Source: JBFMHP01 sp040752855 (GTDB lineage: Bacteria > Pseudomonadota > Gammaproteobacteria > RBG-16-57-12). Taken from it: a stretch of 64,000 nt of DNA. The notes under the pieces were generated by a model. It was given only the letters and a program-made list of their open reading frames with translations. It was not told the DNA's origin and made no database searches. The stretch lies in NCBI GenBank assembly GCA_040752855.1, contig JBFMHP010000017.1, positions 1 through 64,000 of the forward strand, written 5' to 3'. Of this stretch, positions 17,541 to 26,609 are shown piece by piece (positions within the stretch are counted from its first letter, which is position 1; every line of letters begins with the position of its first letter). The translations under genes and the position numbers were made by a program.

Positions 17541-19064
17541 ATGCTGACAAACATGCTTGAAGCGCGCAGCCTCGACTCGACGCGCGTGTTTTACATCACG
17601 CTGTTGTTGACCACCGTGGTCAAGCTGGCGCTGGCGCATTTCGTGCCCATCACCGGCGACGAGGCGTATTTCATCGAGTGGGGCCGGCATCCGGATTATG
17701 GCTTCTACGACCACCCACCGATGGTCGGCTGGTTTCTCACCGCATTCCTGGCCGTCAGCGATACGGCGCTGTGGTTGCGTCTGCCCAGCGTCCTCATCAG
17801 CACCTTCATCGGCTGGGCGATCTATCACATCGTCAAAGACATCGATGCGCGGCTCGCGGTGCTGTGCGCCGCACTGTACCTGGTGGCCCCGATCAATCTG
17901 CTGGGCGTGTTGATCACCACGGATACGCCGCTGATCCTGTTCTCCTTCCTCTCGGCCTGGTGTTTCTATCTGGCCCAGCGCGGCGATGATCTGCGTTGGT
18001 ACGCCCTCGCCGGGCTGATGCTGGGCGCGGCGTTTTTCTCCAAGTTCTTCGCCGGGCTGCTTGGAATCGCCTATTTCATTTATCTGGCACTGTTCGTGCG
18101 CCGCGGACTGCGCCCCTATCTCGGCCTGCTCCTGATCGTGGCCGGCACCCTGCCCTTCATCGGCCTGAATCTATGGTGGAACTACCAGCACTGCTGGAAC
18201 AATTATCTGTTCAATCTGCAAAACCGCGCGGCCGGCGGCGAGTTTTCGGTGATGACCGTGCTCGGCTACCTCGCCTTGCTGCTGTACGCCCTCACACCGC
18301 CCATCGCGTATTACCTGTTCAAGCAGCGGCAGGCGATGAGCAAAATCCTCCGGCAGCCCGGCGCCGGCGTTTTCCTCGGCGTGCTGCTGATCCCGTTGGC
18401 GCTGTTCATGCTGCTGTCATTGCGCGCCACGATCGGGCTGCACTGGATTTTGAGTTTTTATCCCTTCCTCTTCATCGCCATCGCGTCGCTGCTCAATAAA
18501 GACCAGTTGCGGCGCAGCATGATCTTCATGCTTCCCTTCACGGCACTGCACCTTATCGCGGCCGTCGCGCTGCTGACGGCATGGCCGATGCTCGCAAAAA
18601 ACCACGAAGGCGATTACACACGCTTGGCCGCCGTGATGAACCCCGCGCCGCTGGCGCAGGCGCTCACGCCGTATCGCGATGACTATGTCTTCGCCACTGA
18701 CAGTTACAGCTTTTCCGCCGTGCTGGCCCAGGCCGCCAAGCAACGCGTCATCGTGTTCGGCAAGGGCTCCCACCACGGCCGGCAAGACGATCTGCTGACC
18801 GACTTTCGCATCTTGGATCAAAAGAATCTGCTGCTGATCAGCCGGAAAGACGATCTCGAACGCTACGCGGGATTCTTCCAGCGTTTTGAGATGAAACGAC
18901 TGAAGGTTGACGGCGCGACCTATCACATCGCCGCAGGAGTCGCGTTCGACTACGCGCGCTACCGCGACGAGATCCTGCGCCCGGCCTATGAGAGCTATTA
19001 CCGCATCCCGGCGTTTTTGCCGGTCGGCGCCTGCTACATGAAGGAACGGTATTTCGCGGACTAA
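17541..19064 (+). CDS. GT39/ArnT-like membrane glycosyltransferase
   Basis: The 507-residue integral membrane protein has about 10-12 hydrophobic segments. The N-terminal periplasmic loop motif ITGDEAYFIEWGRHPDYGFYDHPP matches the PMT_2/ArnT family, where the Asp-Glu pair is catalytic. A soluble C-terminal part of about 130 residues follows. Such enzymes move a sugar from an undecaprenyl/decaprenyl-phosphate carrier onto an acceptor on the periplasmic face. Next to DprE1/DprE2/UbiA/GtrA-like genes it is a good candidate for using a pentofuranose lipid donor. A second ATG at 17553 is possible. Confidence 0.85.
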   Translation: MLTNMLEARSLDSTRVFYITLLLTTVVKLALAHFVPITGDEAYFIEWGRHPDYGFYDHPPMVGWFLTAFLAVSDTALWLRLPSVLISTFIGWAIYHIVKDIDARLAVLCAALYLVAPINLLGVLITTDTPLILFSFLSAWCFYLAQRGDDLRWYALAGLMLGAAFFSKFFAGLLGIAYFIYLALFVRRGLRPYLGLLLIVAGTLPFIGLNLWWNYQHCWNNYLFNLQNRAAGGEFSVMTVLGYLALLLYALTPPIAYYLFKQRQAMSKILRQPGAGVFLGVLLIPLALFMLLSLRATIGLHWILSFYPFLFIAIASLLNKDQLRRSMIFMLPFTALHLIAAVALLTAWPMLAKNHEGDYTRLAAVMNPAPLAQALTPYRDDYVFATDSYSFSAVLAQAAKQRVIVFGKGSHHGRQDDLLTDFRILDQKNLLLISRKDDLERYAGFFQRFEMKRLKVDGATYHIAAGVAFDYARYRDEILRPAYESYYRIPAFLPVGACYMKERYFAD

Positions 19065-19088
19065 CAGCGTGCTGAAAAATGGTTTTTA

Positions 19089-19265
19089 GTCCCTTCTCCC
19101 ACAGGGAGAAGGGTAGGATGAGGGGATAAATTTATTAACCTACCGGCAAAAGACATCTGCTTTTATTCCCTCTCCCTCAGGGAGAGGGCTAGGGTGAGGG
19201 GATTGATTTTACCCCCTCATCCTGACCTTCTCGACTCAGGTTCCGGACTTCGTCCTACCGATTCC
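19089..19265. repeat. cluster of dispersed palindromic repeats
   Basis: Two tandem units of the form cccctcatcctnnncttctccc / gggagaaggg lie between the convergent GT39 and SDR genes: one at 19089-19125 (perfect CCTTCTCCC..GGGAGAAGG), the other at 19166-19202 (CCCTCTCCCTCAGGGAGAGGG). A degraded third follows to 19265. Similar sequence occurs at 5876-5910 and, more degraded, near 15370-15405. These probably work as bidirectional transcript ends; no gene is present. Confidence 0.6.
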
Positions 19266-19316
19266 ATCCATGGAGTCGTCACCGAGGGAAAGGGAGTTTT
19301 TCAGCACGCTGTTAAT

Positions 19317-20054
19317 CTACAGCGAGAGTTTTTTGAAAATGGATTCGGGAATGGATTTGATCACCGCCATGATGCCCCACCAGAACCAAGGCAGATAGAC
19401 CACGTTGCGGCGCTCCTCGATGGCGTTGTAGATGCCGCGCGCGATCACATGTGGTTTCGCCCAGAGCAGGCCCTTCTTGAACTGCGCTGTCATCGGCGTG
19501 TCGACAAAGCCCGGTTTCACCGTCACCACATGCACGCCCTTGCGCACCAACCGATTGCGCAGTCCTTGCAGAAAAACACTTACCGCCCCTTTCGCCGCGC
19601 CGTACACATAGTTGGACTGGCGCCCGCGATCACCGGCCACGGAACTGATCGCCGCGATCACGCCCCGCCCCTGCGCTTCCATCGCATTGGCAAGATGTGT
19701 AAGCAGTGAAATCACGCTCAGTCCATTGGTATTGAATTCACGCAGCGCAAGCTCGGCGTCCTGCTCGCACGCGCGCTGATCCGGCAAGCTGCCGTGGGCG
19801 ATCAAGACCACGTCGATCGAACCCAGCTGTTGCTGCGCCTTGGTGATGAGGTCGCGATGGAGCTCCAGGCGTGTGACATCCATGGTCTCCGTGAACGTCA
19901 CGGCCGCACCGCGGATCTTCAGATCATTGGCGATGAGCGCCAGGCGCTCGGCGTTGCGCGCCACCAGAAACAGTCGATCGCCACGCTGCGCGAAGATACG
20001 CGCGGTTTCTTCCGCGATCGCCGAAGTGGCGCCGATAATCATGACGTTGCTCAT
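19317..20054 (-). CDS. SDR oxidoreductase, DprE2-like
   Basis: This 245-residue short-chain dehydrogenase has the NAD(P) motif IIGATSAIAEETAR, the catalytic Ser in AAISSVAGDRG and Tyr-x3-Lys in YVYGAAKGA. The C-terminus (KSIPESIFKKLSL) may associate with the membrane. The immediate upstream neighbour, 5 bases away, is a DprE1-like oxidase. In mycobacteria DprE2 reduces the 2-keto intermediate made by DprE1, completing the epimerisation of decaprenylphosphoryl ribose to arabinose. Function by analogy and context. Confidence 0.8.
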   Translation of the reverse strand: MSNVMIIGATSAIAEETARIFAQRGDRLFLVARNAERLALIANDLKIRGAAVTFTETMDVTRLELHRDLITKAQQQLGSIDVVLIAHGSLPDQRACEQDAELALREFNTNGLSVISLLTHLANAMEAQGRGVIAAISSVAGDRGRQSNYVYGAAKGAVSVFLQGLRNRLVRKGVHVVTVKPGFVDTPMTAQFKKGLLWAKPHVIARGIYNAIEERRNVVYLPWFWWGIMAVIKSIPESIFKKLSL

Positions 20055-20059
20055 ATGTT

Positions 20060-21355
20060 TCAGATTCCCAGTCGCTGTGATTGCAATGAATTGAACACCC
20101 GGTCCGCGCCGAGGCGCCGGCGCAGCTCGACAAACCGCTCCCAGCGCGGATAGCCGCGGCGGAAGGTCGCCTCACTCATGCGGGCGTCCTTGGCCAGGTA
20201 AATCCTCCCGCCGTAGTAGAGCACCAGGCGATCGAGCCGGTCCAGAAATTCGAGCAGGCCCGCGTCCATCTTGAAGTCCAGCGCCAGCGTGTAGCCTTCA
20301 AACGGGAACGAGAGCCAATTGGCGTTCTGCGCGCCGAGCAGCTTCAGCACCGCCAAAAATGATCCGCGCTTGGAATCGGCGATAAAACGCAGAATCTCGT
20401 GCATGCCGCGCGCACCCGCCTCGCGCGGGATGACGAATTGGTACTGCGCAAATCCCTTGCGCCCGTACATGCGATTCCAGTGCAGGATGCGGTCCAGCGG
20501 GTAGAAGAACGGCTCGTAGTGCACTCGCCGCACCGTCTCGCGGGCGCGCACGCGCTGATAATAAAGCGCGTTGAACGCCGCGATGGAAAAGCGGTTCAGC
20601 GCCAGGCCCGGAAGATTGACCGGCACGGTCACGGGCGTCTTGCCCGGCAAACTCAAGCCGCCGTCTTCGCTGTGTTCACCCAGCATCAACAACGAGCGCC
20701 CCAAGTGCTTGCCGGTGCGCAGGCAATCGATCCAGGCGACCGAGTACGTCGCCGCCGCGTGCTGATCGAACAACTCCATCACCTCGGCGAGATTGCCCGC
20801 CTTGAGGGTCTTCTCTTCGATAAATGCGGAGGCGATCGGTTTGAGTTGCAGCTCCGCGTCGAGGATCACACCAAGCAAGCCCATCCCGCCGCAGACGGCG
20901 TGAAACAGTTCGGCGTTCTCGACGGGCGAACATCGCTCGATGCGCCCGTCGGGCAGCAATAATGCAAGACTCACCACGTACTGACTGAAGCAGCCATGAT
21001 GATGGTGATTTTTGCCGTGCACGTCGCTGGCGATCGCGCCACCGACTGTGACGAACTTGGTGCCCGGTGTCACCGGCAAAAACCAGCCGCGCGGGACGAA
21101 GATCTCCAGCAGAGCGGCGAGTGTCACGCCCGCCTGGCAGCGCACCCGCCCGGTGTGCGCATCAAAGGCCAGGATGCGGTCGAAGCGCTCGGTGCGCAAT
21201 ACCTCGCCGGCCAAGGCGCTGTCGCCGTAGCTGCGGCCTTTGCCGTAGACGATGCCGTGAAAATTGACCAGTCCGGCCTCGATATCTGCAACATCGGCCA
21301 CATCGCGAACCTCGGCCTCGACCACCGGATAATTGCCCCACCCGCTCAGCTGCAT
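20060..21355 (-). CDS. FAD-dependent oxidase, DprE1-like
   Basis: The 431-residue protein is of the vanillyl-alcohol-oxidase/ALO family. Seen are GKGRSYGDSAL (FAD-binding, near residue 37), VTPGTKFVTVGGAIASDVHGKNHH near 95-120 (the DprE1 hallmark) and GGMGLLGVI. In mycobacteria the enzyme oxidises C2 of decaprenylphosphoryl-beta-D-ribose. It starts at 21355 directly after the GtrA stop (no gap) and is followed 5 bases on by the SDR, so gtrA, dprE1-like and dprE2-like form one operon. Confidence 0.87.
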   Translation of the reverse strand: MQLSGWGNYPVVEAEVRDVADVADIEAGLVNFHGIVYGKGRSYGDSALAGEVLRTERFDRILAFDAHTGRVRCQAGVTLAALLEIFVPRGWFLPVTPGTKFVTVGGAIASDVHGKNHHHHGCFSQYVVSLALLLPDGRIERCSPVENAELFHAVCGGMGLLGVILDAELQLKPIASAFIEEKTLKAGNLAEVMELFDQHAAATYSVAWIDCLRTGKHLGRSLLMLGEHSEDGGLSLPGKTPVTVPVNLPGLALNRFSIAAFNALYYQRVRARETVRRVHYEPFFYPLDRILHWNRMYGRKGFAQYQFVIPREAGARGMHEILRFIADSKRGSFLAVLKLLGAQNANWLSFPFEGYTLALDFKMDAGLLEFLDRLDRLVLYYGGRIYLAKDARMSEATFRRGYPRWERFVELRRRLGADRVFNSLQSQRLGI

Positions 21356-21757
21356 CTAGCCCCCCGCCTTGCCGAAGACATAGTGTTTGTCCAAGCGATA
21401 TTTGATGAGGTAGCCGATCGCCAAGCCGATGATCCCGCCGAGGTAACGCATTTCCTTGGTTTGAAACATGGCGTCGAACCCGAATTCGAATCCCCAGAAC
21501 ACCACGGTGGTCGCCAGTCCCATCAGCGTGTAGATCATGAAGGTACGAGTGTCATGCGCGATGTTCTGCGCGCGAAAATTGAAGATGTATTTTTTGTCGA
21601 GGATGTATTTCACCAACAGGCCGGCCACCGTGCCGACCAAGACTGAGAACGCCACCGCATAGGCTTGATCATAGAGCCGAATCGAGACATCCTGCGCGGC
21701 GATGTTGACGCAGGTCGCGATGATGGCAAAGAGCGTGTACTTTAAGGCCAGCTTCAT
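21356..21757 (-). CDS. GtrA-family membrane protein
   Basis: The 133-residue protein has four predicted transmembrane helices, basic loops (YILDKKYIF and YRLDKHYVF) and the length of the GtrA family. Members are thought to flip or help flip polyprenyl-phosphate sugars across the inner membrane; the mycobacterial Rv3789 works in the same arabinose pathway as DprE1/DprE2. It is first in the minus-strand operon and is divergent from the UbiA gene. Confidence 0.85.
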   Translation of the reverse strand: MKLALKYTLFAIIATCVNIAAQDVSIRLYDQAYAVAFSVLVGTVAGLLVKYILDKKYIFNFRAQNIAHDTRTFMIYTLMGLATTVVFWGFEFGFDAMFQTKEMRYLGGIIGLAIGYLIKYRLDKHYVFGKAGG

Positions 21758-21830
21758 TATAATACGGATTCTTTTTAACCATCAGAAAATGAAGCGAAAA
21801 TTCTAGGTGCTCAGGAAGGGGATGTAAAGC

Positions 21831-22676
21831 ATGGTGCGCGGTTTGATTAAATTGATGCGGCCTCGGCAGTGGGTGAAAAACGGTTTCGTACTGGCTCCGT
21901 TGATGTTCACCGGGAGCTTCCTCGATCCATCATCGATCCAATCCGCCTTGCTCGCGACATTGCTGTTCTGCATTGCGTCGTCGGCCACCTATGTGGTCAA
22001 CGACATGCGCGATGTCGAGAGCGACCGGCGCCACCCGAAGAAATCGAAGACGCGTCCGCTCGCCTCCGGAGAGGTAAGCATGCCGCAGGCCACGGTGTTG
22101 CTGGCGCTCTTGTACGGCGGCCTCATCGCCGGCTTCTTCATCATGCCGCAAGTGCTCTACGTGATCATCGGCTATCTCGCGCTGAATCTCGCCTACAGCT
22201 TCGTGCTCAAACACCAGCCGGTCATCGACATCTTCACCATCGCCTTCGGCTTCGTGCTGCGCGTTTACGCCGGCGCGGTCGCCTTGAGCGTGCCGCTGTC
22301 CTCCTGGATGTTCGTCTGCACCCTGTGCCTGGCGCTGTACCTGGCCGCAGTCAAGCGCCGGCAGGAATTGGCGCTTTCCGGCACCGAGAGCCGTAAGGTG
22401 TTGCAGCATTACACCGTCGCACTGGTCGATCGGTATGCCGAAATGGCGGCCACCGGCGCGCTGATCTTCTACAGCCTGTTCGTGATGAACGCCCATCCCG
22501 AGATGGTGGTGACCATTCCCTTTGTACTCTATGGGCTGTTCCGCTACTGGTTCGTGGTCGAGGCCCTGGAGGGTGGCGAATCGCCGACCGATGCGTTATT
22601 GAGCGACTGGCAGCTGCTGCTCACCGTCGTGCTCTGGGTTGGCATCACGGGCTACGTCCTTTGGCCGAAGGGGTAA
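21831..22676 (+). CDS. UbiA-family prenyltransferase, polyprenyl-phosphate phosphoribosyltransferase-like
   Basis: The 281-residue integral membrane protein has about 8-9 helices. The first Asp-rich motif is NDMRDVESDRRHPKKSKTRP (residues about 56-75). The family member from mycobacteria (Rv3806c, DPPR synthase) joins PRPP to decaprenyl phosphate and has the same NDxxDxxxD and KxRP pattern. The second motif here (DIFTIAFGFVLRVYAG) is also like that subgroup and less like UbiA/COX10. It is followed 3 bases later by the DUF212 gene. Substrate is inferred from subgroup motifs and neighbours. Confidence 0.82.
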   Translation: MVRGLIKLMRPRQWVKNGFVLAPLMFTGSFLDPSSIQSALLATLLFCIASSATYVVNDMRDVESDRRHPKKSKTRPLASGEVSMPQATVLLALLYGGLIAGFFIMPQVLYVIIGYLALNLAYSFVLKHQPVIDIFTIAFGFVLRVYAGAVALSVPLSSWMFVCTLCLALYLAAVKRRQELALSGTESRKVLQHYTVALVDRYAEMAATGALIFYSLFVMNAHPEMVVTIPFVLYGLFRYWFVVEALEGGESPTDALLSDWQLLLTVVLWVGITGYVLWPKG

Positions 22677-22679
22677 AAC

Positions 22680-23099
22680 ATGGATCTCAGTTACGCCATC
22701 ATGCCCTTTTTCGCCTGGCTGTGCGCAGGCAGCCTCAAATTCCTCATCAACTCGCTCAAGGCGCGCCGCCTGGCTTTTGACTTGATCGGTTACGGCGGGA
22801 TGCCCAGTACCCACAGCGCCATCGTCAGCAGCATGGCGGCATTGGTCGCATTGAAGGAAGGCATCCAACACCCGGCCTTTGGCATCGCCCTCACCCTGGC
22901 CATCATCATCATGGTCGACGCCAACGGCCTGCGCCGCCAAGTGGGAAGGCATGCAGCGGCCATCAACAAGCTGGGTGCGCAGACACCCTCCCACACCCCG
23001 CTGCGCGAGCGCATGGGGCATAGCCGGGCCGAGATCCTGGCCGGGATCACGGTAGGCGCGCTTTGCGCTTACCTCGTGCACCTCGTGACCATCGGCTGA
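22680..23099 (+). CDS. DUF212 / divergent PAP2-family membrane phosphatase-like protein
   Basis: This 139-residue membrane protein carries GGMPSTHSAIVSSMAAL, DANGLRRQVGRHAA and GHSRAEILAGI, the three blocks of the divergent PAP2 (acid phosphatase/haloperoxidase-related) family. In the mycobacterial arabinose pathway a PAP2-type protein (Rv3807c) has been proposed to dephosphorylate the phosphoribosyl lipid made by the UbiA enzyme. Here the gene is tightly coupled behind the UbiA gene, so the same step is a reasonable inference. Confidence 0.82.
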   Translation: MDLSYAIMPFFAWLCAGSLKFLINSLKARRLAFDLIGYGGMPSTHSAIVSSMAALVALKEGIQHPAFGIALTLAIIIMVDANGLRRQVGRHAAAINKLGAQTPSHTPLRERMGHSRAEILAGITVGALCAYLVHLVTIG

Positions 23100-23157
23100 C
23101 AATCCCATCGCGTTTGCCTAGAATACCCCGCTCAGAGCATCCAAGAGGTACTACGCT

Positions 23158-23463
23158 GTGGCTGACAACCAAAATGACGCGACCTTCGAAGAGGCCGCAC
23201 TCCGCACCGTCGATCTAGGCAATCAGATCACCCAAGGCGATGCGGACAACGACATCTGGGACGTCGCCGACGGCCTCCTGGCCGGTGCCATCCAATATTG
23301 GCTGTACTCGCGCGAACCCTGCGGCGATCCCCGCTGCGAGGATTGCGCCGCCATCAGCACCGCGGAATTGCGCCTGTCCGAACTCTTGCGGCTGACACAG
23401 CAACTGGCGGAAGACAGCGAATACTTCCATTCCAGCAGCGATTGCAACGTCGGGCATGCCTGA
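23158..23463 (+). CDS. small acidic hypothetical protein with Cys cluster
   Basis: The 101-residue protein starts at GTG 23158, with AAGAGG 11 bases upstream. It is acidic, soluble and has a Cys group CGDPRCEDCAA near residue 55 that could bind a metal, plus a lone Cys near the end. I recognise no family. It ends 51 bases before the 4.5S RNA gene. Confidence 0.6.
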   Translation: MADNQNDATFEEAALRTVDLGNQITQGDADNDIWDVADGLLAGAIQYWLYSREPCGDPRCEDCAAISTAELRLSELLRLTQQLAEDSEYFHSSSDCNVGHA

Positions 23464-23464
23464 T

Positions 23465-23494
23465 TTGGTAATAGGCAGGCATAGCTGCTACAAT
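23465..23494 (+). promoter_or_regulatory. sigma-70 promoter for the 4.5S RNA
   Basis: TTGGTA (23465-23470) and TACAAT (23489-23494) are separated by 18 bases, and transcription would start near 23501, 14 bases before the mature RNA. It overlaps the stop region of the preceding gene (stop TGA at 23461). Confidence 0.6.
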
Positions 23495-23514
23495 CGCCCT
23501 CCGGACAAGTTTAT

Positions 23515-23626
<112 letters not shown>

Positions 23627-23698
23627 TCCCTTACTGTAAGTTATCAGGCGTTCTATTGTAGAACGCTCCTACACGAGATTGGTTGTGGGGTTTGGTTG

Positions 23699-23755
23699 GT
23701 AGGAGCGAGCCCTGCTCGCGAATAAAGGCCATCGCCTGCGGGGCAGGCTCCTACA
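23699..23755. repeat. dispersed imperfect palindrome, copy 1
   Basis: GTAGGAGCGAGCCCTGCTCG and, at the far end, GCCTGCGGGGCAGGCTCCTAC form a hairpin-prone unit. A near-identical unit lies in reverse orientation at 26493-26550, on the other side of dnaX-ybaB-recR. Partial copy (GAACGCTCCTAC) at 23662-23673. Confidence 0.75.
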
Positions 23756-23826
23756 TTCGATGTAATTTACCGCCGGGATATTAAGTGCGGCATCCTCTCC
23801 AGCTTGCTTCAACACCGGGGCGATCG

Positions 23827-25467
23827 ATGAGTTATCAAGTACTGGCGCGCAAGTGGCGCCCGCGCAATTTCAAGGAAATGGTCGGGCAGGAACACGTCCT
23901 GCGCGCCCTGGTCAACGCCTTGGACAACAACCGCCTGCACCATGCCTTTCTATTCACCGGCACACGCGGCGTGGGCAAGACCACCATCTCGCGCATCCTC
24001 GCCAAATCCCTGAACTGCGAGCAGGGGGTGAGCGCCAGCCCGTGCGGGACCTGCGCCAGCTGCCGCGAGATCGACGAGGGCCGCTTCGTCGACCTGATAG
24101 AAGTGGACGCCGCCTCGCGCACCAAGGTCGAAGACACCCGCGAGCTACTCGAAAACGTGCAATACGCCCCCACGCGCGGCCGCTACAAGGTCTACCTCAT
24201 CGACGAAGTGCACATGCTCTCCACCCACAGCTTCAACGCCTTGTTGAAGACGCTCGAAGAGCCGCCGCCGCACGTTAAATTCCTGCTGGCGACCACCGAC
24301 CCGCAGAAGCTCCCGGTCACCATCCTCTCGCGCTGCCTGCAATTCAGTCTGCGCCGACTGCCACAGGACATGATCGCCAAGCACTTGGCATACATCCTCG
24401 GCCAAGAAGCGATCCCGCATCAGGCCGGCGCGCTGGCGCTGATCGCCCACGCCGCCGACGGCAGCATGCGCGATGCCCTGAGCCTGCTCGATCAGGCGAT
24501 CGCCTTCGGCGGCAACACGGTCAACGAGACCGAGGTGCGCAACATGCTGGGCACCATCGACCGCAGCATCGTGTTCAAACTGCTCGAGGCCCTCGCCGCC
24601 CAGGATGGCGCGGCCCTGATCGGCCACGTGCGCCAGCTGGCCGAACAGGCCCCGGATTTTCAGGCCGTGCTCGCGGAACTGCTCTCCGCCCTGCAACGCA
24701 TCGCGCTCCATCAATGCGTGCCCACGGCGCTGGAGGGCGCGGACGATCTCGATCAGATCGCCGGCCTATCCAAGCGCCTGAGCCCGGAGGACGTGCAACT
24801 CTACTATCAGATCGCCCTGCACGGCCGCCGCGATCTGCCCTTGGCGCCGGATGCGCGCAGCGGGCTGGAAATGACCTTGCTGCGCATGCTGGCCTTTCGT
24901 CCCGGTGAACCCGGCAGCAGCGCAACACCCGTCGCACCGCTGACCAAGCCGGTCGCGACCGGCGCCGCGACGCCATCACGGCCGCAACCACCGCAGAGCG
25001 CAACCCCCGCTACCGCGCCGACCCCGACCCCGACCCCGGCACCGGCACCGGCACCGGCACCGGCAAAGTCTACACCCGGCAACACGCAGCAAATGTCCTG
25101 GCCCGAGATCGTCGCCGCCCTAGATCTCAAGGGTCTCGTTCAGCAACTCGCGTTGAACTGCACCCTGCAGGAGCGCAACGACCAGCGCATCGCCCTGCTG
25201 CTCGACAGCAGCCATGCGCAGCTGCTCAGCCCGCAGCGCCAGGAACAGTTGCAGACCGCGCTCAATCAATTCCTGGGCACCCAAGCCAAGCTCACGATCG
25301 GCACTGGCAAGAGCACGCAGGAAAATCCCGCCCAGTTACAACAACGCCAGGCGCAAGAAAACCAGGCCAGCGCGGTGGCCGCCATCGAATCCGATCGCAA
25401 CGTGCTGAGCATGCGCGAGTTGTTCAACGCCGAGGTCAATCCCAACTCCATCCGCCCGGCCAACTGA
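23827..25467 (+). CDS. dnaX: DNA polymerase III subunits gamma and tau
   Basis: The clamp-loader ATPase has 546 residues from ATG 23827 (GGGGCG upstream; an in-frame ATG-less extension exists to 23785). Walker A is GTRGVGKTT near residue 45, a four-Cys zinc module lies near 64-79 (CEQG..CGTCASC), then DEVHMLS and the sensor SRCLQFSLRR. A low-complexity Pro/Thr/Ala linker around residues 375-420 separates the ATPase core from a short C-terminal tau-like domain. I saw no clear A-rich slippery site for a programmed frameshift. Same-strand order ffs-dnaX-ybaB-recR is conserved. Confidence 0.96.
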   Translation: MSYQVLARKWRPRNFKEMVGQEHVLRALVNALDNNRLHHAFLFTGTRGVGKTTISRILAKSLNCEQGVSASPCGTCASCREIDEGRFVDLIEVDAASRTKVEDTRELLENVQYAPTRGRYKVYLIDEVHMLSTHSFNALLKTLEEPPPHVKFLLATTDPQKLPVTILSRCLQFSLRRLPQDMIAKHLAYILGQEAIPHQAGALALIAHAADGSMRDALSLLDQAIAFGGNTVNETEVRNMLGTIDRSIVFKLLEALAAQDGAALIGHVRQLAEQAPDFQAVLAELLSALQRIALHQCVPTALEGADDLDQIAGLSKRLSPEDVQLYYQIALHGRRDLPLAPDARSGLEMTLLRMLAFRPGEPGSSATPVAPLTKPVATGAATPSRPQPPQSATPATAPTPTPTPAPAPAPAPAKSTPGNTQQMSWPEIVAALDLKGLVQQLALNCTLQERNDQRIALLLDSSHAQLLSPQRQEQLQTALNQFLGTQAKLTIGTGKSTQENPAQLQQRQAQENQASAVAAIESDRNVLSMRELFNAEVNPNSIRPAN

Positions 25468-25521
25468 TTTTACGGTATAATTCCCGGCATATTTTCGCCC
25501 AAACACATTCGAGAGGTTCGC

Positions 25522-25839
25522 ATGAACATCAATCAATTGATGAAGCAGGCCCAGCAGATGCAGGCCAATCTCCAGAAGGCGCAAGAGGAAATCGCGCGCA
25601 TGGAAGTCACCGGCCAGGCCGGCGGCGGCATGGTCAGCGTGGTGATGACCGGCCGGCATGACGTCAAACGCGTGAGCATCGATCCCAGCCTGATGCAGGA
25701 TGACAAGGAGATGCTGGAAGATCTGATCGCCGCGGCCATCAACGATGCCGTGCGCCTGATCGAGAAGACCAGCCAGGAACGCATGTCCTCCATGACCTCG
25801 GGCTTCAATCTGCCGCCCGGCTTCAAGATGCCCTTCTGA
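25522..25839 (+). CDS. ybaB: nucleoid-associated protein, YbaB/EbfC family
   Basis: The 105-residue protein shows the YbaB pattern: MKQAQQMQANLQKAQEEIA helix, then VTGQAGGGMVSVVMTGRHDVKRVSIDP and the C-terminal MSSMTSGFNLPPG. It forms a DNA-binding dimer in the nucleoid. GAGAGG lies 7 bases ahead of the ATG. It sits between dnaX and recR, 8 bases ahead of recR. Confidence 0.96.
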   Translation: MNINQLMKQAQQMQANLQKAQEEIARMEVTGQAGGGMVSVVMTGRHDVKRVSIDPSLMQDDKEMLEDLIAAAINDAVRLIEKTSQERMSSMTSGFNLPPGFKMPF

Positions 25840-25847
25840 TCCACCCG

Positions 25848-26444
25848 ATGTCGCTCTCCCCGTTAATCAAGCGCCTGATCGAAGACCTGCGCTGCCTGCC
25901 GGGCGTCGGCCCGAAGTCGGCGCAGCGCATGGCGTTTCATCTGCTCGAGCGCGATCGCGACGGCGCGCGCCGTCTGGCCAAGACCCTGGTGGAGGCCGCC
26001 GACCGCATCGGTCATTGCGCGCAATGCCGCACCCTGAGCGAGGACGAGACCTGCCCGCTGTGCGCCGATCCGCGACGAAATGCTGCGCAATTGTGCATCG
26101 TGGAGACCCCCGCCGATGTCAGTGCCCTCGAACCCTCCAGCGGCTACCGCGGGCGCTATTTCGTGCTGATGGGCCACCTCTCACCGCTCGACGGCATCGG
26201 CCCGGAAGACATCGGTCTGGATCTGCTGGCCCGGCAGCTCGACCAAGGGGAAATCCAAGAGGTCATCCTCGCCACCAATCCGACCGTCGAAGGGGAAGCC
26301 ACCGCCCATTACATCCACGAGATGGCGCGCACCCGTGGTATCAAAGCCTCGCGCATCGCCTTCGGTGTGCCGATGGGCGGCGAGCTGGAATACACCGACA
26401 GCGAAACGCTTTCCCGCGCCTTGCAGGGGCGGGTACCACTGTAA
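25848..26444 (+). CDS. recR: recombination mediator RecR
   Basis: The 198-residue protein acts with RecO (and RecF) in loading RecA at gaps. The N-terminal HhH motif is LRCLPGVGPKSAQRMAFHLL, the zinc finger is CAQCRTLSEDETCPLC, and the Toprim part has CIVETPADV and the C-terminal GVPMGGELEYTD. Full length for the family. Confidence 0.97.
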   Translation: MSLSPLIKRLIEDLRCLPGVGPKSAQRMAFHLLERDRDGARRLAKTLVEAADRIGHCAQCRTLSEDETCPLCADPRRNAAQLCIVETPADVSALEPSSGYRGRYFVLMGHLSPLDGIGPEDIGLDLLARQLDQGEIQEVILATNPTVEGEATAHYIHEMARTRGIKASRIAFGVPMGGELEYTDSETLSRALQGRVPL

Positions 26445-26492
26445 TTCCGTGCGGCTTACGCCCAGAAAATTCCAGGCAGAAATTATCGCGCC

Positions 26493-26550
26493 GTAGGAGC
26501 CTGCCCTGCAGGCGATTGAGCCTTATTCGCGAGCAGGGCTCGCTCCTACA
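26493..26550. repeat. dispersed imperfect palindrome, copy 2 (inverted)
   Basis: Reads GTAGGAGCCTGCCCTGCAGG through CAGGGCTCGCTCCTAC and is the reverse-orientation counterpart of 23699-23755. It lies between the convergent recR and HDOD genes and may serve as a bidirectional transcript end. Confidence 0.75.
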
Positions 26551-26609
26551 GAGTCATGTTCACCGTCGGGTCGATACCATGAATTGATGGCGGCAAGATT
26601 CAATCGCCG

